The notes below the pieces were generated by a model that was not told the origin of the DNA, made no database searches, and saw only the letters and a list, made by a program, of their open reading frames with translations. A program made the translations under genes and the position numbers. Positions 55,763 to 64,000 of a stretch of DNA of 64,000 nucleotides are shown here, one piece after another (position 1 is the first letter of the stretch; the number at the start of each line of letters is the position of its first letter). Source of the stretch: Gammaproteobacteria bacterium (ex Lamellibrachia satsuma). GTDB lineage: Bacteria > Pseudomonadota > Gammaproteobacteria > Chromatiales > Chromatiaceae. Where the stretch lies: assembly GCA_019623805.1 (NCBI GenBank), contig CP053680.1:2892001-2956000 (forward strand). Reading direction: 5' to 3'.

Positions 55763-56758
55763 TCAGCGGCTGGATTGACGATATTCATCGAGCAGTCTTT
55801 GAACCTTTCTAAACAGTTTGGGAGAGAAGAGTCCGTCGTTCTCCAGCGCCTTCACCGTAGCTGCTGCGGTTTGTGCCCACTCCTGATGGCCCTGGGTGGT
55901 CGGTTCAATGAAATCTATGCCCTGTTTTTTCAGCGCCTCAAGGGCTTTTTTCTCATCCTCTCGATTGCGGGAGTTGAGCGTCTGGAATGCTGTAGCCAGT
56001 TGAGTATGCAGAATCTCCCGGTCTTCAGGAGAGAGTTTTTTCAGCGCCTTCTCTTTGATCGCCAAAGTGCCGTAGAGATAGATCAGGGGGATGTTGGTCA
56101 GATACTTCACCCGTGTATGCCACTGCAGGGCGATGGCACCGATGGCCGAGGTGGCAACGGTGTCGATGAGGCCTGTCTGCAGGCCGGTAAGCACATCGGT
56201 GATGGGCAGGGGGATGGGTGAGACGCCTGTGGTTTCAAAGGCGACGCTGTTGATCATGTCACCCTCGGGTATCCATATTTTCTGTTTCCTCAGATCTGCG
56301 CTCTCGCGCACAGGACTGTTGGACATCATATAGGCGAAGCCCCCCTCGCCGAGTCCGTAGCTGACAAACCCCTTCTTGCGTAACCCGCGGATGATCTCCT
56401 GGTCCATACGTGCCCGCACATAGTCAACTTCATCCAGGCTGTGAAACAGAAAAGGCAGGCTGTAGAGTTGGGCATCCGGATAGACTGCTGCCAGTCCGCC
56501 GCCGGTAATGGCGCCGCCGTGCAGTTGGCCGACCCGGATCTTGCGCAGTACGCTGTTGTCGTTGCCCATCACGCCCCCTGGATAGAAGCGCAGTTTGACG
56601 CGGCCGTCGGTCTTCTTTTTTACCTCTCCTGCTGCTGCCCGCATGATTTTCATCCAGGCCGTGCCGTCTGGTGCCAAGGTGGCGATCTTGAGGGTGGTGG
56701 CGTGGGCGATGGATGTCAGACTCAGGCTAAATAGCAGCGTTATGATCACGCGGATCAT
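55763..56758 (-). CDS. dctP: TRAP transporter solute-binding protein (DctP family)
   Basis: 331 residues: signal peptide about 1-20, then the DctP fold with KIATLAPDGTAWMKIMRAAAGEVKKKTDGRVKLRFYPGGVMGNDNSVLRKIRVGQLHG and GEGGFAYMMSNSPVRESADLRKQKIW, including the conserved arginine that normally holds a carboxylate. The TatT gene upstream suggests this is a TAP-type TRAP system, in which DctP binds its ligand together with TatT. Confidence 0.93.
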   Translation of the reverse strand: MIRVIITLLFSLSLTSIAHATTLKIATLAPDGTAWMKIMRAAAGEVKKKTDGRVKLRFYPGGVMGNDNSVLRKIRVGQLHGGAITGGGLAAVYPDAQLYSLPFLFHSLDEVDYVRARMDQEIIRGLRKKGFVSYGLGEGGFAYMMSNSPVRESADLRKQKIWIPEGDMINSVAFETTGVSPIPLPITDVLTGLQTGLIDTVATSAIGAIALQWHTRVKYLTNIPLIYLYGTLAIKEKALKKLSPEDREILHTQLATAFQTLNSRNREDEKKALEALKKQGIDFIEPTTQGHQEWAQTAAATVKALENDGLFSPKLFRKVQRLLDEYRQSSR

Positions 56759-56818
56759 AGGTAACTCCTTCTACAGGAAAAACTGGAAAAATGGGTATTG
56801 TAGATGGGTGCGGGCTGA

Positions 56819-57667
56819 TTAGAAATAGTCGTCGTTCAGCATCTCTCTGGCTTGGCGCTGTGCGATAACGTTGCTGAGGGTCAGGCCGGGGACGGAAGGG
56901 TTTGCAGCGATGACTTCGTGCAGGAGATTATCGTGTAGTTTCTGGTCGAACAGCAGACGGGCGTAGCGGCGGGCGAACTCCACCTTCGCCATGAGATCTT
57001 TTCCCTCTGAATAGCGGATGGCAAGTTCGAAATGTTTGCGTCCGACTTCAGGTTTTCCCCCAAGGGCGGGAGGGAGTTGGGTGCGAATCACGCCAAGATA
57101 GAGTTGTGCGCGTCCTGCCTCGTAGCCCGGGTCGAGATCGATGACCCGCTGCAGCACGGCTTCGATTTTTGGCAGTTCAGCGATGGCATTCCAGTCATCC
57201 AGGTTGGCCTGAATCCAGCCTGCCCAACTGGTGCCGAAAACATAGAGCCCTTCGGCATCCAATGGACCTACCTTCAGCACATTCGGTTCGAACTCGATAA
57301 AGGGTTTGTCCATCGTGGCGCAGATATCGGGCTGAGACTGGCAGAGTCCCCGGCTTGCATAGTCCAGCGCCTTGTCCGCCAAGCCTTTTCGTCGTGCAGT
57401 GTCGCTGACCAGTCCGCCTCCATAGGCGCTATACAGCCTGGCACCGGCAAACAGCAGCGCCGGGTCATCGTCGTCGGCAATCAGGGAATCGAGCAGCAGC
57501 AGATAGGCAGGTGCGCCGCTGCGGACGATCTCGGGGTCTGTCTGATTCAGCATCGCACTGGAGAGATTACCCGCCAGTCGGTCAGTCGCCATCGAGGCGC
57601 AACCCGAAATCAGTAGCAGTAAGAGGCCAAACGCAGTGGCTTTGATAGTTAGGGATCGTCTCGCCAT
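56819..57667 (-). CDS. tatT: TRAP-associated periplasmic lipoprotein TatT
   Basis: 282 residues. Lipoprotein signal with lipobox ISGC (Cys23). The mature protein is helical with TPR-like units, matching the TatT component family (TDPEIVRSGAPAYLLLLDSLI, ALLFAGARLYSAYGGGLV, YLGVIRTQLPPALGGKPEVG, FARRYARLLFDQKLHDNLL). TatT is known to trimerise and bind DctP with hydrophobic ligands. First gene of the TRAP set. Confidence 0.88.
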   Translation of the reverse strand: MARRSLTIKATAFGLLLLLISGCASMATDRLAGNLSSAMLNQTDPEIVRSGAPAYLLLLDSLIADDDDPALLFAGARLYSAYGGGLVSDTARRKGLADKALDYASRGLCQSQPDICATMDKPFIEFEPNVLKVGPLDAEGLYVFGTSWAGWIQANLDDWNAIAELPKIEAVLQRVIDLDPGYEAGRAQLYLGVIRTQLPPALGGKPEVGRKHFELAIRYSEGKDLMAKVEFARRYARLLFDQKLHDNLLHEVIAANPSVPGLTLSNVIAQRQAREMLNDDYF

Positions 57668-57723
57668 GTGGACCCGTCGGAAAAGTACGTTTCAGGATGC
57701 CGCTTCAAAACATTGAAGCAGCC

Positions 57724-58086
57724 TCAACGATGCTTTTTACCAACGTGTTCCATGTGATGCAACCAGCTGTTGAACATCATGCCGAGAGAGCCTGTGCCTG
57801 CGCGCCGGCCCTTGAATGTATGGAAACAGCCTTCCTCCTCTTCTGAAAAACGGGCTGCGCCAAAATTCAGGAAGACGAATATCAGTGCCACATCAAGCAC
57901 CAGCCCGGCAACGACCAGCAAGCCGTGAACGACGATGTTGGCCATAATCCAGTTGAGAATCAAGGCGTGGTAGGTGAGACTGAGAAACAGGGTGGCAAAG
58001 AAGAGGGAAACAGCCATCAGAGAGAAGAAATCCGCCAGGCGTTCATGCTGACGGGTATACCCTTTGATATTTTTACAGACAGACAT
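57724..58086 (-). CDS. Small two-helix membrane protein, function unknown
   Basis: 120 residues with two to three hydrophobic segments (LMAVSLFFATLFLSLTYHALIL and IVVHGLLVVAGLVLDVALIFVFLNF) and a His-containing C-terminus (NSWLHHMEHVGKKHR). It precedes tatT by 56 bases on the same strand and may belong to the TRAP operon. No family recognised. Confidence 0.6.
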   Translation of the reverse strand: MSVCKNIKGYTRQHERLADFFSLMAVSLFFATLFLSLTYHALILNWIMANIVVHGLLVVAGLVLDVALIFVFLNFGAARFSEEEEGCFHTFKGRRAGTGSLGMMFNSWLHHMEHVGKKHR

Positions 58087-58281
58087 GGCGGTGGCCTCTT
58101 AGCCAGGTTCTACACGGCTCAACCTGGGTTGTATTTTCCAGTAAACTCTACGGTTACCCTAATGTAGTGAAAAGTCAAGTCATAACTCGGTCAGTGTGAC
58201 CACTTCATCTGCGAGTGTATAGTAGGCTGATCACCCGGCGCCTCAAGGTCGGGAATCATAAAAACATCGGGGAGGACCTGC

Positions 58282-59631
58282 GTGGAGAGTGTTACCGAAC
58301 TTGTCAAAGGGCTGAATGGCATCGTCTGGGGCCCGGTGATGCTGGTGTTGATCCTCGGTACCGGGATGTTTCTCATGCTGGGCCTGAGGCTCATACCCTT
58401 GAGACGTTTGGGTCATGGTTTCCGCATGTTGTGGCAGGGGCGCAGAGACCAGGGGGAGGGCGAGATCAGTCCCTTTAACGCCCTGATGACCTCTCTTTCC
58501 GCCACTATCGGTACCGGCAATATCGCAGGTGTCGCCACTGCCATCGCACTCGGTGGACCGGGTGCACTCTTCTGGATGTGGTGTACCGCATTGGTGGGTA
58601 TGGCCACCAAATATGCCGAAGCGGTGTTGGCGGTGCACTATCGCGAAGTGGATGAAGTGGGAAACCACATCGGTGGTCCCATGTTCTACATCAAAAATGG
58701 TCTTGACGGACGTTGGGCCTGGCTCGGCACCCTGTTTGCCCTGTTTGGCGCATTGGCGGGTTTTGGTATTGGCAATACGGTGCAGGCCAACTCGGTGGCC
58801 GATGTGCTGGAGACCAATCTGTCGATACCTGCGGCGGTGACCGGTGGCGTTATGGCGGTACTTGCCGCACTGGTGCTGATCGGTGGAGTACGGCGGATTG
58901 CGGAGGTCGCCGGAAAGCTGGTGCCCTTTATGGCGATTGCCTATGTTGCGGGTGGTCTAATGGTGCTGTTTACCCATTTTGGCGAGATTCCGTCTGCGGT
59001 CGTCATGATCGTCGAGCACGCCTTTACACCAACCGCAGCTACCGGTGGTTTTGCCGGTGCGGCGATCTGGGCTGCGATACGATTTGGTGTGGCCCGGGGC
59101 ATCTTCTCCAATGAGGCGGGGCTGGGCAGTGCGCCGATTGCGCATGCGGCGGCGGCCACCGACAATCCGGTGCAGCAGGGCACCATCGCCATGCTTGGTA
59201 CTTTCATCGACACCCTGATCGTCTGCACCATCACCGGCCTGGCCATTGTGGTGACCGGTGCCTGGACCAGCGGTGAAACCGGGGCTGCGCTCTCCTCCAT
59301 GGCTTTCGAGCAGGCGCTGCCCGGTGTGGGTGGTTATGTGGTGACCTTTGGGCTGGCGATCTTTGCATTCACCACCTTGTTGGGCTGGAGTTTCTACGGC
59401 GAGAAGTGTGTGGAGTACCTGTTTGGCGTACGGGCGATTTTTCCTTTCCGCACGCTCTGGATCATCATGATCCCGGTGGGTGCGATGGCGCAGGAGCAGC
59501 TCGATTTCGTCTGGCTGGTGGCGGACACCTTGAACGCGATGATGGCGTTGCCGAATCTGTTGGCGTTGTTGTTGTTGAGTCCGGTGGTGTTTGGGTTGAC
59601 GCGGGATTATTTTGGGAAATCGTCAGAGTGA
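58282..59631 (+). CDS. Alanine/glycine:cation symporter (AGCS family)
   Basis: 449 residues, about eleven membrane helices. AGCS marks: FNALMTSLSATIGTGNIAGVATAIALGGPGALFWMW, GGPMFYIKNGL, GIFSNEAGLGSAPIAHAAA, and a C-terminal GWSFYGEKCVEYLFG. It imports alanine or glycine with Na+ or H+. GTG 58282 follows GGGGAGG. Monocistronic, followed by the structured repeat element. Confidence 0.92.
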   Translation: MESVTELVKGLNGIVWGPVMLVLILGTGMFLMLGLRLIPLRRLGHGFRMLWQGRRDQGEGEISPFNALMTSLSATIGTGNIAGVATAIALGGPGALFWMWCTALVGMATKYAEAVLAVHYREVDEVGNHIGGPMFYIKNGLDGRWAWLGTLFALFGALAGFGIGNTVQANSVADVLETNLSIPAAVTGGVMAVLAALVLIGGVRRIAEVAGKLVPFMAIAYVAGGLMVLFTHFGEIPSAVVMIVEHAFTPTAATGGFAGAAIWAAIRFGVARGIFSNEAGLGSAPIAHAAAATDNPVQQGTIAMLGTFIDTLIVCTITGLAIVVTGAWTSGETGAALSSMAFEQALPGVGGYVVTFGLAIFAFTTLLGWSFYGEKCVEYLFGVRAIFPFRTLWIIMIPVGAMAQEQLDFVWLVADTLNAMMALPNLLALLLLSPVVFGLTRDYFGKSSE

Positions 59632-59653
59632 CTCTTCCTCTTCGGGAGTGTTA

Positions 59654-60190
59654 TTTGTGTCGCTACGCGACGGTATTTTGATAGGTGCTTCCTTACGCTG
59701 TCGTTTTTTCTTTTATTGCGGAAAGCGTGTTTCTCGCCCCGCTGGGCGAGTTACTTTTCTTTTTCGTGAAAAGAAAAGTAACCAAAAGAAAGCACGCCCG
59801 ACTGTCACGCCCTACGGGCCGCTGTGATGCTCGCAAAAGTCGGCGGGACCGGAACTCGCTACGCTCAAACAGCCGGTCCCTTCTCCCGACTTTTTCTGCG
59901 CTTCTCGCTCGTGACAGAAACGGGATTACCCACTAGCAGGCACCTCGTAATTAGCTAGTGGGTGGGCGACTTTCACGCCACCGAGCAACGCAGTAAAACA
60001 GGGATAAGAGCCGCAGTTGTTTGAGCGCAGCGAGTTCTGCGGCTCCCCTGTTTTGCGAGTAGCGCAGGGCCACCCGATAGGGTGGCGTGACGGAGCAATG
60101 GTTTTGGTTACTTTTCCCGAAAGAAAAGTAACCTGCCGTAGGGGCGCGGAAGCCCCGTTAGATAAAAGCCGTCGCGGAGCGACACAAAAG
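59654..60190. repeat. ~540-bp structured noncoding element with terminal inverted repeats
   Basis: Left end 59654-59679 (contains GTGTCGCTACGCGACGG) and right end 60165-60189 (contains CCGTCGCGGAGCGACAC) are inverted copies with few mismatches. Inside are: a hairpin at 59751-59781 (TTACTTTTC arms), a hairpin near 59838-59895 (GGACCGG arms), a perfect 10-bp stem ACCCACTAGC at 59928-59937 with 59954-59963, a hairpin at 60008-60045 (GAGCCGCAG arms), an outer TCACGCCACC pair 59973-59982 with 60081-60090, and a GGTTACTTTTC hairpin at 60106-60134. No gene is present. The ends lie just after the symporter gene and about 60 bases before recQ. Confidence 0.7.
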
Positions 60191-60249
60191 TTTCAAACCC
60201 AAATCCACCAGGAAACACACCATCCCCAAAAAAAGTTACAATCTTCCCC

Positions 60250-62373
60250 ATGCACCGCGCCCTCCAAATCCTCAACAACACCTTCGGCTACGAAACCTTC
60301 CGCCACAATCAGTCCGACATCATCGCAACCCTGCTTGAGGGACAGGATGCCCTGGCCCTGATGCCCACCGGCGGCGGCAAGTCGCTCTGCTACCAGATCC
60401 CGGCCTTGATAAGGCCAGGGGTGGGCGTGGTGATCTCACCCCTGATTGCGCTTATGCAGGATCAGGTGGATGCCCTGACCCAGCTTGGTCTAAACGCTGC
60501 ATTTCTGAATTCCACGCTTGATATAGGGTCCATCCGCGCCACTGAGCAGGCACTCCTGGCCGGGGAGCTGGATCTGCTCTATATCGCACCGGAACGGCTG
60601 CTCAATGAGCGGACGCTTTCACTGCTGGAGCAGGTGCCGCTGGCGCTCTTTGCCATCGATGAAGCGCATTGTGTCTCCCAATGGGGTCATGACTTTCGTA
60701 AGGATTATCAACGGCTGTCAATACTTCAGGAGCGTTTTCCATGCGTACCACGCATCGCCCTGACTGCGACGGCAGATGAGCGCACCCGGCATGAGATAAT
60801 CGAGCAACTCGGTCTGCAGAGCGCAGCGATCTTCATCAACAGTTTTGACCGGCCCAACATTCGTTATGCACTGGCAGAGGGGCAGAATGCGAAAGAGGCG
60901 TTATGGCAGCTCCTGATGCGTGAGCATCCGAATGATGCCGGAATCGTCTATTGTCTCTCCCGCAAGCGGGTGGAGCAGATCGCCGACTGGTTAAGTACCA
61001 AGGGCCGCAAAGCGTTGCCCTATCATGCTGGATTGTCAGATGCCGAGCGGCGCAACAATCAGTCTCGGTTCCTGCGGGAGGATGGGGTGATTATCGTTGC
61101 AACTATCGCTTTCGGCATGGGGATCGACAAACCGGATGTTCGCTTTGTCGCCCATCTAAACCTGCCCAAGAGCGTCGAGGCCTACTATCAGGAGACCGGA
61201 CGCGCCGGCCGGGACGGTGAACCGGCCAATGCCTGGATGGCTTATGGACTGCAGGATGTGATTACCCTGCGCCAGTTCACTCAATCCTCGGACTCGGAAG
61301 ACCAGTTCAAACGCGTCGCTCACCACAAACTGGAGGCGATGCTTGGGCTTTGCGAGTTGACCGGCTGTCGTCGCCAGGCACTGCTGGCCTACTTCGGTGA
61401 AACTTTGCCGGAGCCCTGTGGCAATTGCGATAACTGTCTGCTGCCGCCGGAGACTTGGGATGCCCAGGAAGCGGCCCGCAAGGCGCTCTCCTGTGTCTAC
61501 CGCACAGGTCAGCGATTTGGTGTGAACTATGTGGTCGATGTGTTGCGGGGCAAGGAGGATGATCGCATCCAGCGTTTTGGGCACGACCGGCTCAGTACCT
61601 TCGGAATCGGGGCTGACCTCTCTATCAGTGAGTGGCGCTCCCTGTTCCGGCAGTTGATTGCCCAGGGATATCTCGACATCGATGTGGCGGGACACGGTTC
61701 ACTGCGGCTGACCGAAAAGAGCCGGCCGCTGTTGCGGGGTGAGCAGGGGCTGATGCTGCGTCGTCAGCGCAAGGTTGAAAAAGAGAAGTCGAAGCGGGAA
61801 CGTAAACTCTCAGGACTGCGGGCCTTTGATCGTTCTCTTTTCGAGTCATTGCGAGTCCTGAGGCTGGAACTGGCAGAGGCGCAAGGGGTGCCGCCCTACG
61901 TCATTTTTCACGATGCCACGCTAACCGAACTGGCGCGTAGACGCCCTGCCTCACTGCATGAAATGGCCGCCATCAGCGGCGTGGGCGAGAGCAAGTTGGC
62001 CCGCTATGGCCAACAATTTCTGCTGCATATCCGTGAATATCCCCTGCCCGATATGCTGCGCAACAATCTCAGCGACACTGTCAACGAAACCCTCTATCTG
62101 TTCAACAACGGGAAGGATGCGCAACGTATCGCTCAAGAGCGGGAACTCAAGCTCACTACGGTATATTCGCACTTCGCCGAGGCGCTGGAGGTCGGATTGC
62201 TGGATATTACCGATGTGTTGCCCGTTGAGGCCGAAGAGTATACCGAGATCGTCAGGCTTATGGAGCATCTGGACGTCTGTGAAGAGGGGCGTTTGAAGCC
62301 GCTCTATGAGGCGCTCGACGGGGCTTGGGATTACGGGATTTTGCGTTGTGTTCTGGCTGCAGAGTGCGGTTAA
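60250..62373 (+). CDS. recQ: ATP-dependent DNA helicase RecQ
   Basis: 707 residues. Walker A TGGGKS near 38, DEAH box [18 protein letters not shown] near 137, motif [14 protein letters not shown] near 315, a zinc site including CGNCDNC near 393, winged-helix RQC domain, then HRDC at about 520-600. The extra C-terminal 100 residues carry a helix-turn-helix-like stretch ([21 protein letters not shown]) seen in some RecQ proteins. It unwinds DNA 3' to 5' in recombinational repair. Confidence 0.96.
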   Translation: MHRALQILNNTFGYETFRHNQSDIIATLLEGQDALALMPTGGGKSLCYQIPALIRPGVGVVISPLIALMQDQVDALTQLGLNAAFLNSTLDIGSIRATEQALLAGELDLLYIAPERLLNERTLSLLEQVPLALFAIDEAHCVSQWGHDFRKDYQRLSILQERFPCVPRIALTATADERTRHEIIEQLGLQSAAIFINSFDRPNIRYALAEGQNAKEALWQLLMREHPNDAGIVYCLSRKRVEQIADWLSTKGRKALPYHAGLSDAERRNNQSRFLREDGVIIVATIAFGMGIDKPDVRFVAHLNLPKSVEAYYQETGRAGRDGEPANAWMAYGLQDVITLRQFTQSSDSEDQFKRVAHHKLEAMLGLCELTGCRRQALLAYFGETLPEPCGNCDNCLLPPETWDAQEAARKALSCVYRTGQRFGVNYVVDVLRGKEDDRIQRFGHDRLSTFGIGADLSISEWRSLFRQLIAQGYLDIDVAGHGSLRLTEKSRPLLRGEQGLMLRRQRKVEKEKSKRERKLSGLRAFDRSLFESLRVLRLELAEAQGVPPYVIFHDATLTELARRRPASLHEMAAISGVGESKLARYGQQFLLHIREYPLPDMLRNNLSDTVNETLYLFNNGKDAQRIAQERELKLTTVYSHFAEALEVGLLDITDVLPVEAEEYTEIVRLMEHLDVCEEGRLKPLYEALDGAWDYGILRCVLAAECG

Positions 62374-62675
62374 TTCGCAAACACTCAAAGCAGGAAATAG
62401 ATTCCGAGTGATCTATGTCGCATTTTGGTAGCATGCATCCTATATATTTATAGGGATATTACTTTCGGGCTTTTGCCTCAGTCCCACTGGTTGGGGGGCT
62501 TGGTTACACGTTGTAGTCCATCTCACGCGAAATATTTTCAGGAACGCGCTGTATCGCTGAAGGACAGATGCCAGGAGTGGTTTCCGTTCAGTGCTGAATT
62601 GCGCGAGCGTTGCCTGCGCATCTCTCTATCGTCCTTTGAGCGGCGGCGTGAAAAACTGATTTTACGGACACAAGA
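62374..62675. other. Noncoding gap between recQ and the sensor gene
   Basis: About 300 bases. The first 100 are AT-rich (CCTATATATTTATAGGG near 62440) and could hold a promoter for the downstream gene. An open frame from about 62425 ends exactly at the sensor start but has no ribosome site and is not called. Confidence 0.4.
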
Positions 62676-64000
62676 TTGAAAACAGACAATAATAAAAAAA
62701 TCCTGCTGGTTTTGAAGCGCCGAGCGTCGGTTTTGATGCTGCTGTTGGCGCTTTCGAGCGTGGTTCTGCTTTGGATGGACTGGCAAAAACAGGCAGGCCT
62801 GGATGCACTGCAACTGCGTGGAGTGGAGTTTTCTCGGGCAGTCGCGCAGCTTGTTGAAGAACCCATGCGCGAAAAGCGCGACCTGGATCTACAGCGTTTT
62901 TTAGGTTTGGCAAACCAAACTGAACCGCTCTATCTGGCCGTGTTGCATCCCGACCAGACTATTCTCAGCCACTGGACGGCGACCCGTTTGTCACTGACAG
63001 CGCCTCCTGCAGGCATTACGCCAGGAGAGTCGAGGGTTGTGGTTGACCGGTTTGCTGATCCCGTCACCGGTGAACCCTATATCCGTTTTCTTACGCCGAT
63101 CCCACCAGAACAGCGGATGGAAGGGAGCATGCCTCTTGGTTATGTTGACCTGATTCTCAGTGAGACGCCTGCCTTGGAACTTGCGCGTAACTCTGCGCTA
63201 TCACTGGCCATGATTTTGCTGATGGCGGCAGGTCTGACGGTGGCCGGCAGTGCGCTCTTGATCAGACTGCTTGACTGGAGGGTGCACCAACTACCCCCCG
63301 TGTCTTTAACCCGGCTGGGGCCAGCGGTATCCACTATTGGCGAGAAAAGCACTGGCATGGAAACGACTGTGTCAGAACCGCTTGATGCGGAAAAATTATT
63401 GGTATTGAAGAATAATTTTCAGGGTTTACGGGTAGGCCGTCTCACGCAACTGATCCATACTTATCTCTCCAGTGCCGAGGCGCTGCTGGAAAAGATGGAT
63501 CAGACTTTCGACAGGCGGGATGCGAGAGCGCTGTTTCAGCTTGCGCACAGCCTGAAATCGTCAAGTGCCAATCTGACTGCCCTCCGGCTTTCGGCCCTCT
63601 GCAGGAATCTGGAAAAAGAGGCCCGCGATGGCAAAGTTCTGGAGGGAGAAAAACAGTTGCGGGCGATTCGGGATGAGTTTTCCCGTGTCAGTCAGGCTTT
63701 GGAAGTGGTGCTTACTGAATTGCCGGAGGATGAACCCTGGCAGATCGACCGGGAGCAGGATAGTAAGCTGGCGAGCCCCTATTTGGTGGGTGCGGGCATC
63801 GCCAGCCAAGAGCTGGTTGATGGGGAGCGGCGGCCAAGGGTGATGGTGGTTGATGATGACTCGACCGAACGGGAGATGGCGAAATCCCTGCTGCAAGAGG
63901 GAGGCTTCGATGTGGTGCTTGCCGAGAACGGCCGCATAGCGCTCGACCGCTTCTTCACAGACAAACCGGCGGTCATGCTGCTCAATCTGGAAATGCCTGA
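62676..64000 (+). CDS. Membrane sensor with HPt and receiver domains (partial, runs off the window)
   Basis: At least 441 residues; the 3' end is outside. TTG 62676 is the likely start (an in-frame stop lies 27 bases upstream). One membrane helix is at about 19-36 and another at about 172-192, around a periplasmic region of about 135 residues. No histidine-kinase domain follows. An HPt domain (phospho-His291 in LAHSLKSSSANL) leads to a receiver domain beginning RVMVVDDDS near 390. The expected phospho-acceptor Asp is Asn437 (LLNLEMP), so the receiver may not be phosphorylated, unless the window end hides another domain. Confidence 0.72.
   Translation, partial: MKTDNNKKILLVLKRRASVLMLLLALSSVVLLWMDWQKQAGLDALQLRGVEFSRAVAQLVEEPMREKRDLDLQRFLGLANQTEPLYLAVLHPDQTILSHWTATRLSLTAPPAGITPGESRVVVDRFADPVTGEPYIRFLTPIPPEQRMEGSMPLGYVDLILSETPALELARNSALSLAMILLMAAGLTVAGSALLIRLLDWRVHQLPPVSLTRLGPAVSTIGEKSTGMETTVSEPLDAEKLLVLKNNFQGLRVGRLTQLIHTYLSSAEALLEKMDQTFDRRDARALFQLAHSLKSSSANLTALRLSALCRNLEKEARDGKVLEGEKQLRAIRDEFSRVSQALEVVLTELPEDEPWQIDREQDSKLASPYLVGAGIASQELVDGERRPRVMVVDDDSTEREMAKSLLQEGGFDVVLAENGRIALDRFFTDKPAVMLLNLEMP

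Noticed and set aside
62425..62679. 84-codon plus-strand frame ending at the sensor start
   Set aside because: The TTGA junction resembles coupling, but the frame has no ribosome site, starts in AT-rich DNA and shows no family features.

Overview
The window reads as chromosomal DNA of a gammaproteobacterium. The order rpsU-yqeY-dnaG-rpoD with a divergent tsaD, then plsY, folB/folK, relA and adk, is the gammaproteobacterial housekeeping arrangement. The accessory content points to a free-living or symbiotic member of the Chromatiales or a related sulfur-oxidiser-like lineage: NosL/TlpA copper-type maturation genes, three large GGDEF-EAL proteins, a TRAP transporter with a TatT lipoprotein, and a haem-type DUF3365 sensor. 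The lineage is an inference from gene content; no rRNA is present. No phage, CRISPR array, rRNA or intact insertion sequence was seen.

Layout. 0.1-6.0 kb: a plus-strand, partly translationally coupled cluster. It holds a small membrane protein, an FtsX-type permease, its ATPase, a polytopic membrane protein, a TlpA-like lipoprotein, a SafE/UreH-like membrane protein and two NosL-family proteins. It looks like a periplasmic metal-centre (probably copper) assembly module whose target lies outside the window. 6.0-10.2 kb: a DUF1835 protein, a tiny membrane peptide, a B12-binding radical SAM enzyme and a PlsC-type acyltransferase. 10.3-14.8 kb: an RND efflux pair. 15.0-23.3 kb: two c-di-GMP turnover proteins flanking an ACP/acyl-AMP ligase/acyltransferase fusion; the second has an N-terminal XRE DNA-binding domain. 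23.6-25.9 kb: a metallophosphoesterase, a UPF0016 (GDT1) cation transporter and two poorly known genes.

25.9-29.1 kb is a small accessory islet: bacteriohemerythrin, a broken IS256-type transposase fragment, a TIR-like protein with an unrecognised helical C-terminus, and a RelE/Phd-type toxin-antitoxin pair under a perfect 20-bp palindrome. It abuts the 3' end of a tRNA-Ile(CAU) gene. 29.2-41 kb is core: rpoD, dnaG, yqeY, rpsU, tsaD, plsY, folB, folK, DUF1015, relA, DUF2956. An antisense mini-unit (12-codon ORF plus intrinsic terminator) sits between folK and DUF1015. 41-45.8 kb is a minus-strand operon: Sel1-repeat protein, VWA protein, ABC ATPase and permease, resembling the TagT/TagS/PpkA signalling parts of type VI systems without the kinase. 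46-51.9 kb: adk, a DUF3365-GAF-GGDEF-EAL sensor and a CZB-domain chemoreceptor preceded by a small membrane peptide. 52.6-58.1 kb: an EamA transporter, then a TRAP operon (TatT, DctP, cupin, DctQ, DctM). 58.3-64 kb: an AGCS amino-acid symporter, a ~540-bp highly structured noncoding element with terminal inverted repeats, recQ, and the start of a membrane sensor with HPt and receiver domains.

The best candidates for something undescribed are the structured element at 59654-60190 (two hairpins with mutually complementary loops), the TIR-protein/toxin-antitoxin islet at 27-29 kb, the antisense mini-ORF unit at 36.85-36.96 kb, and the NosL/FtsX/TlpA assembly cluster at the left edge.
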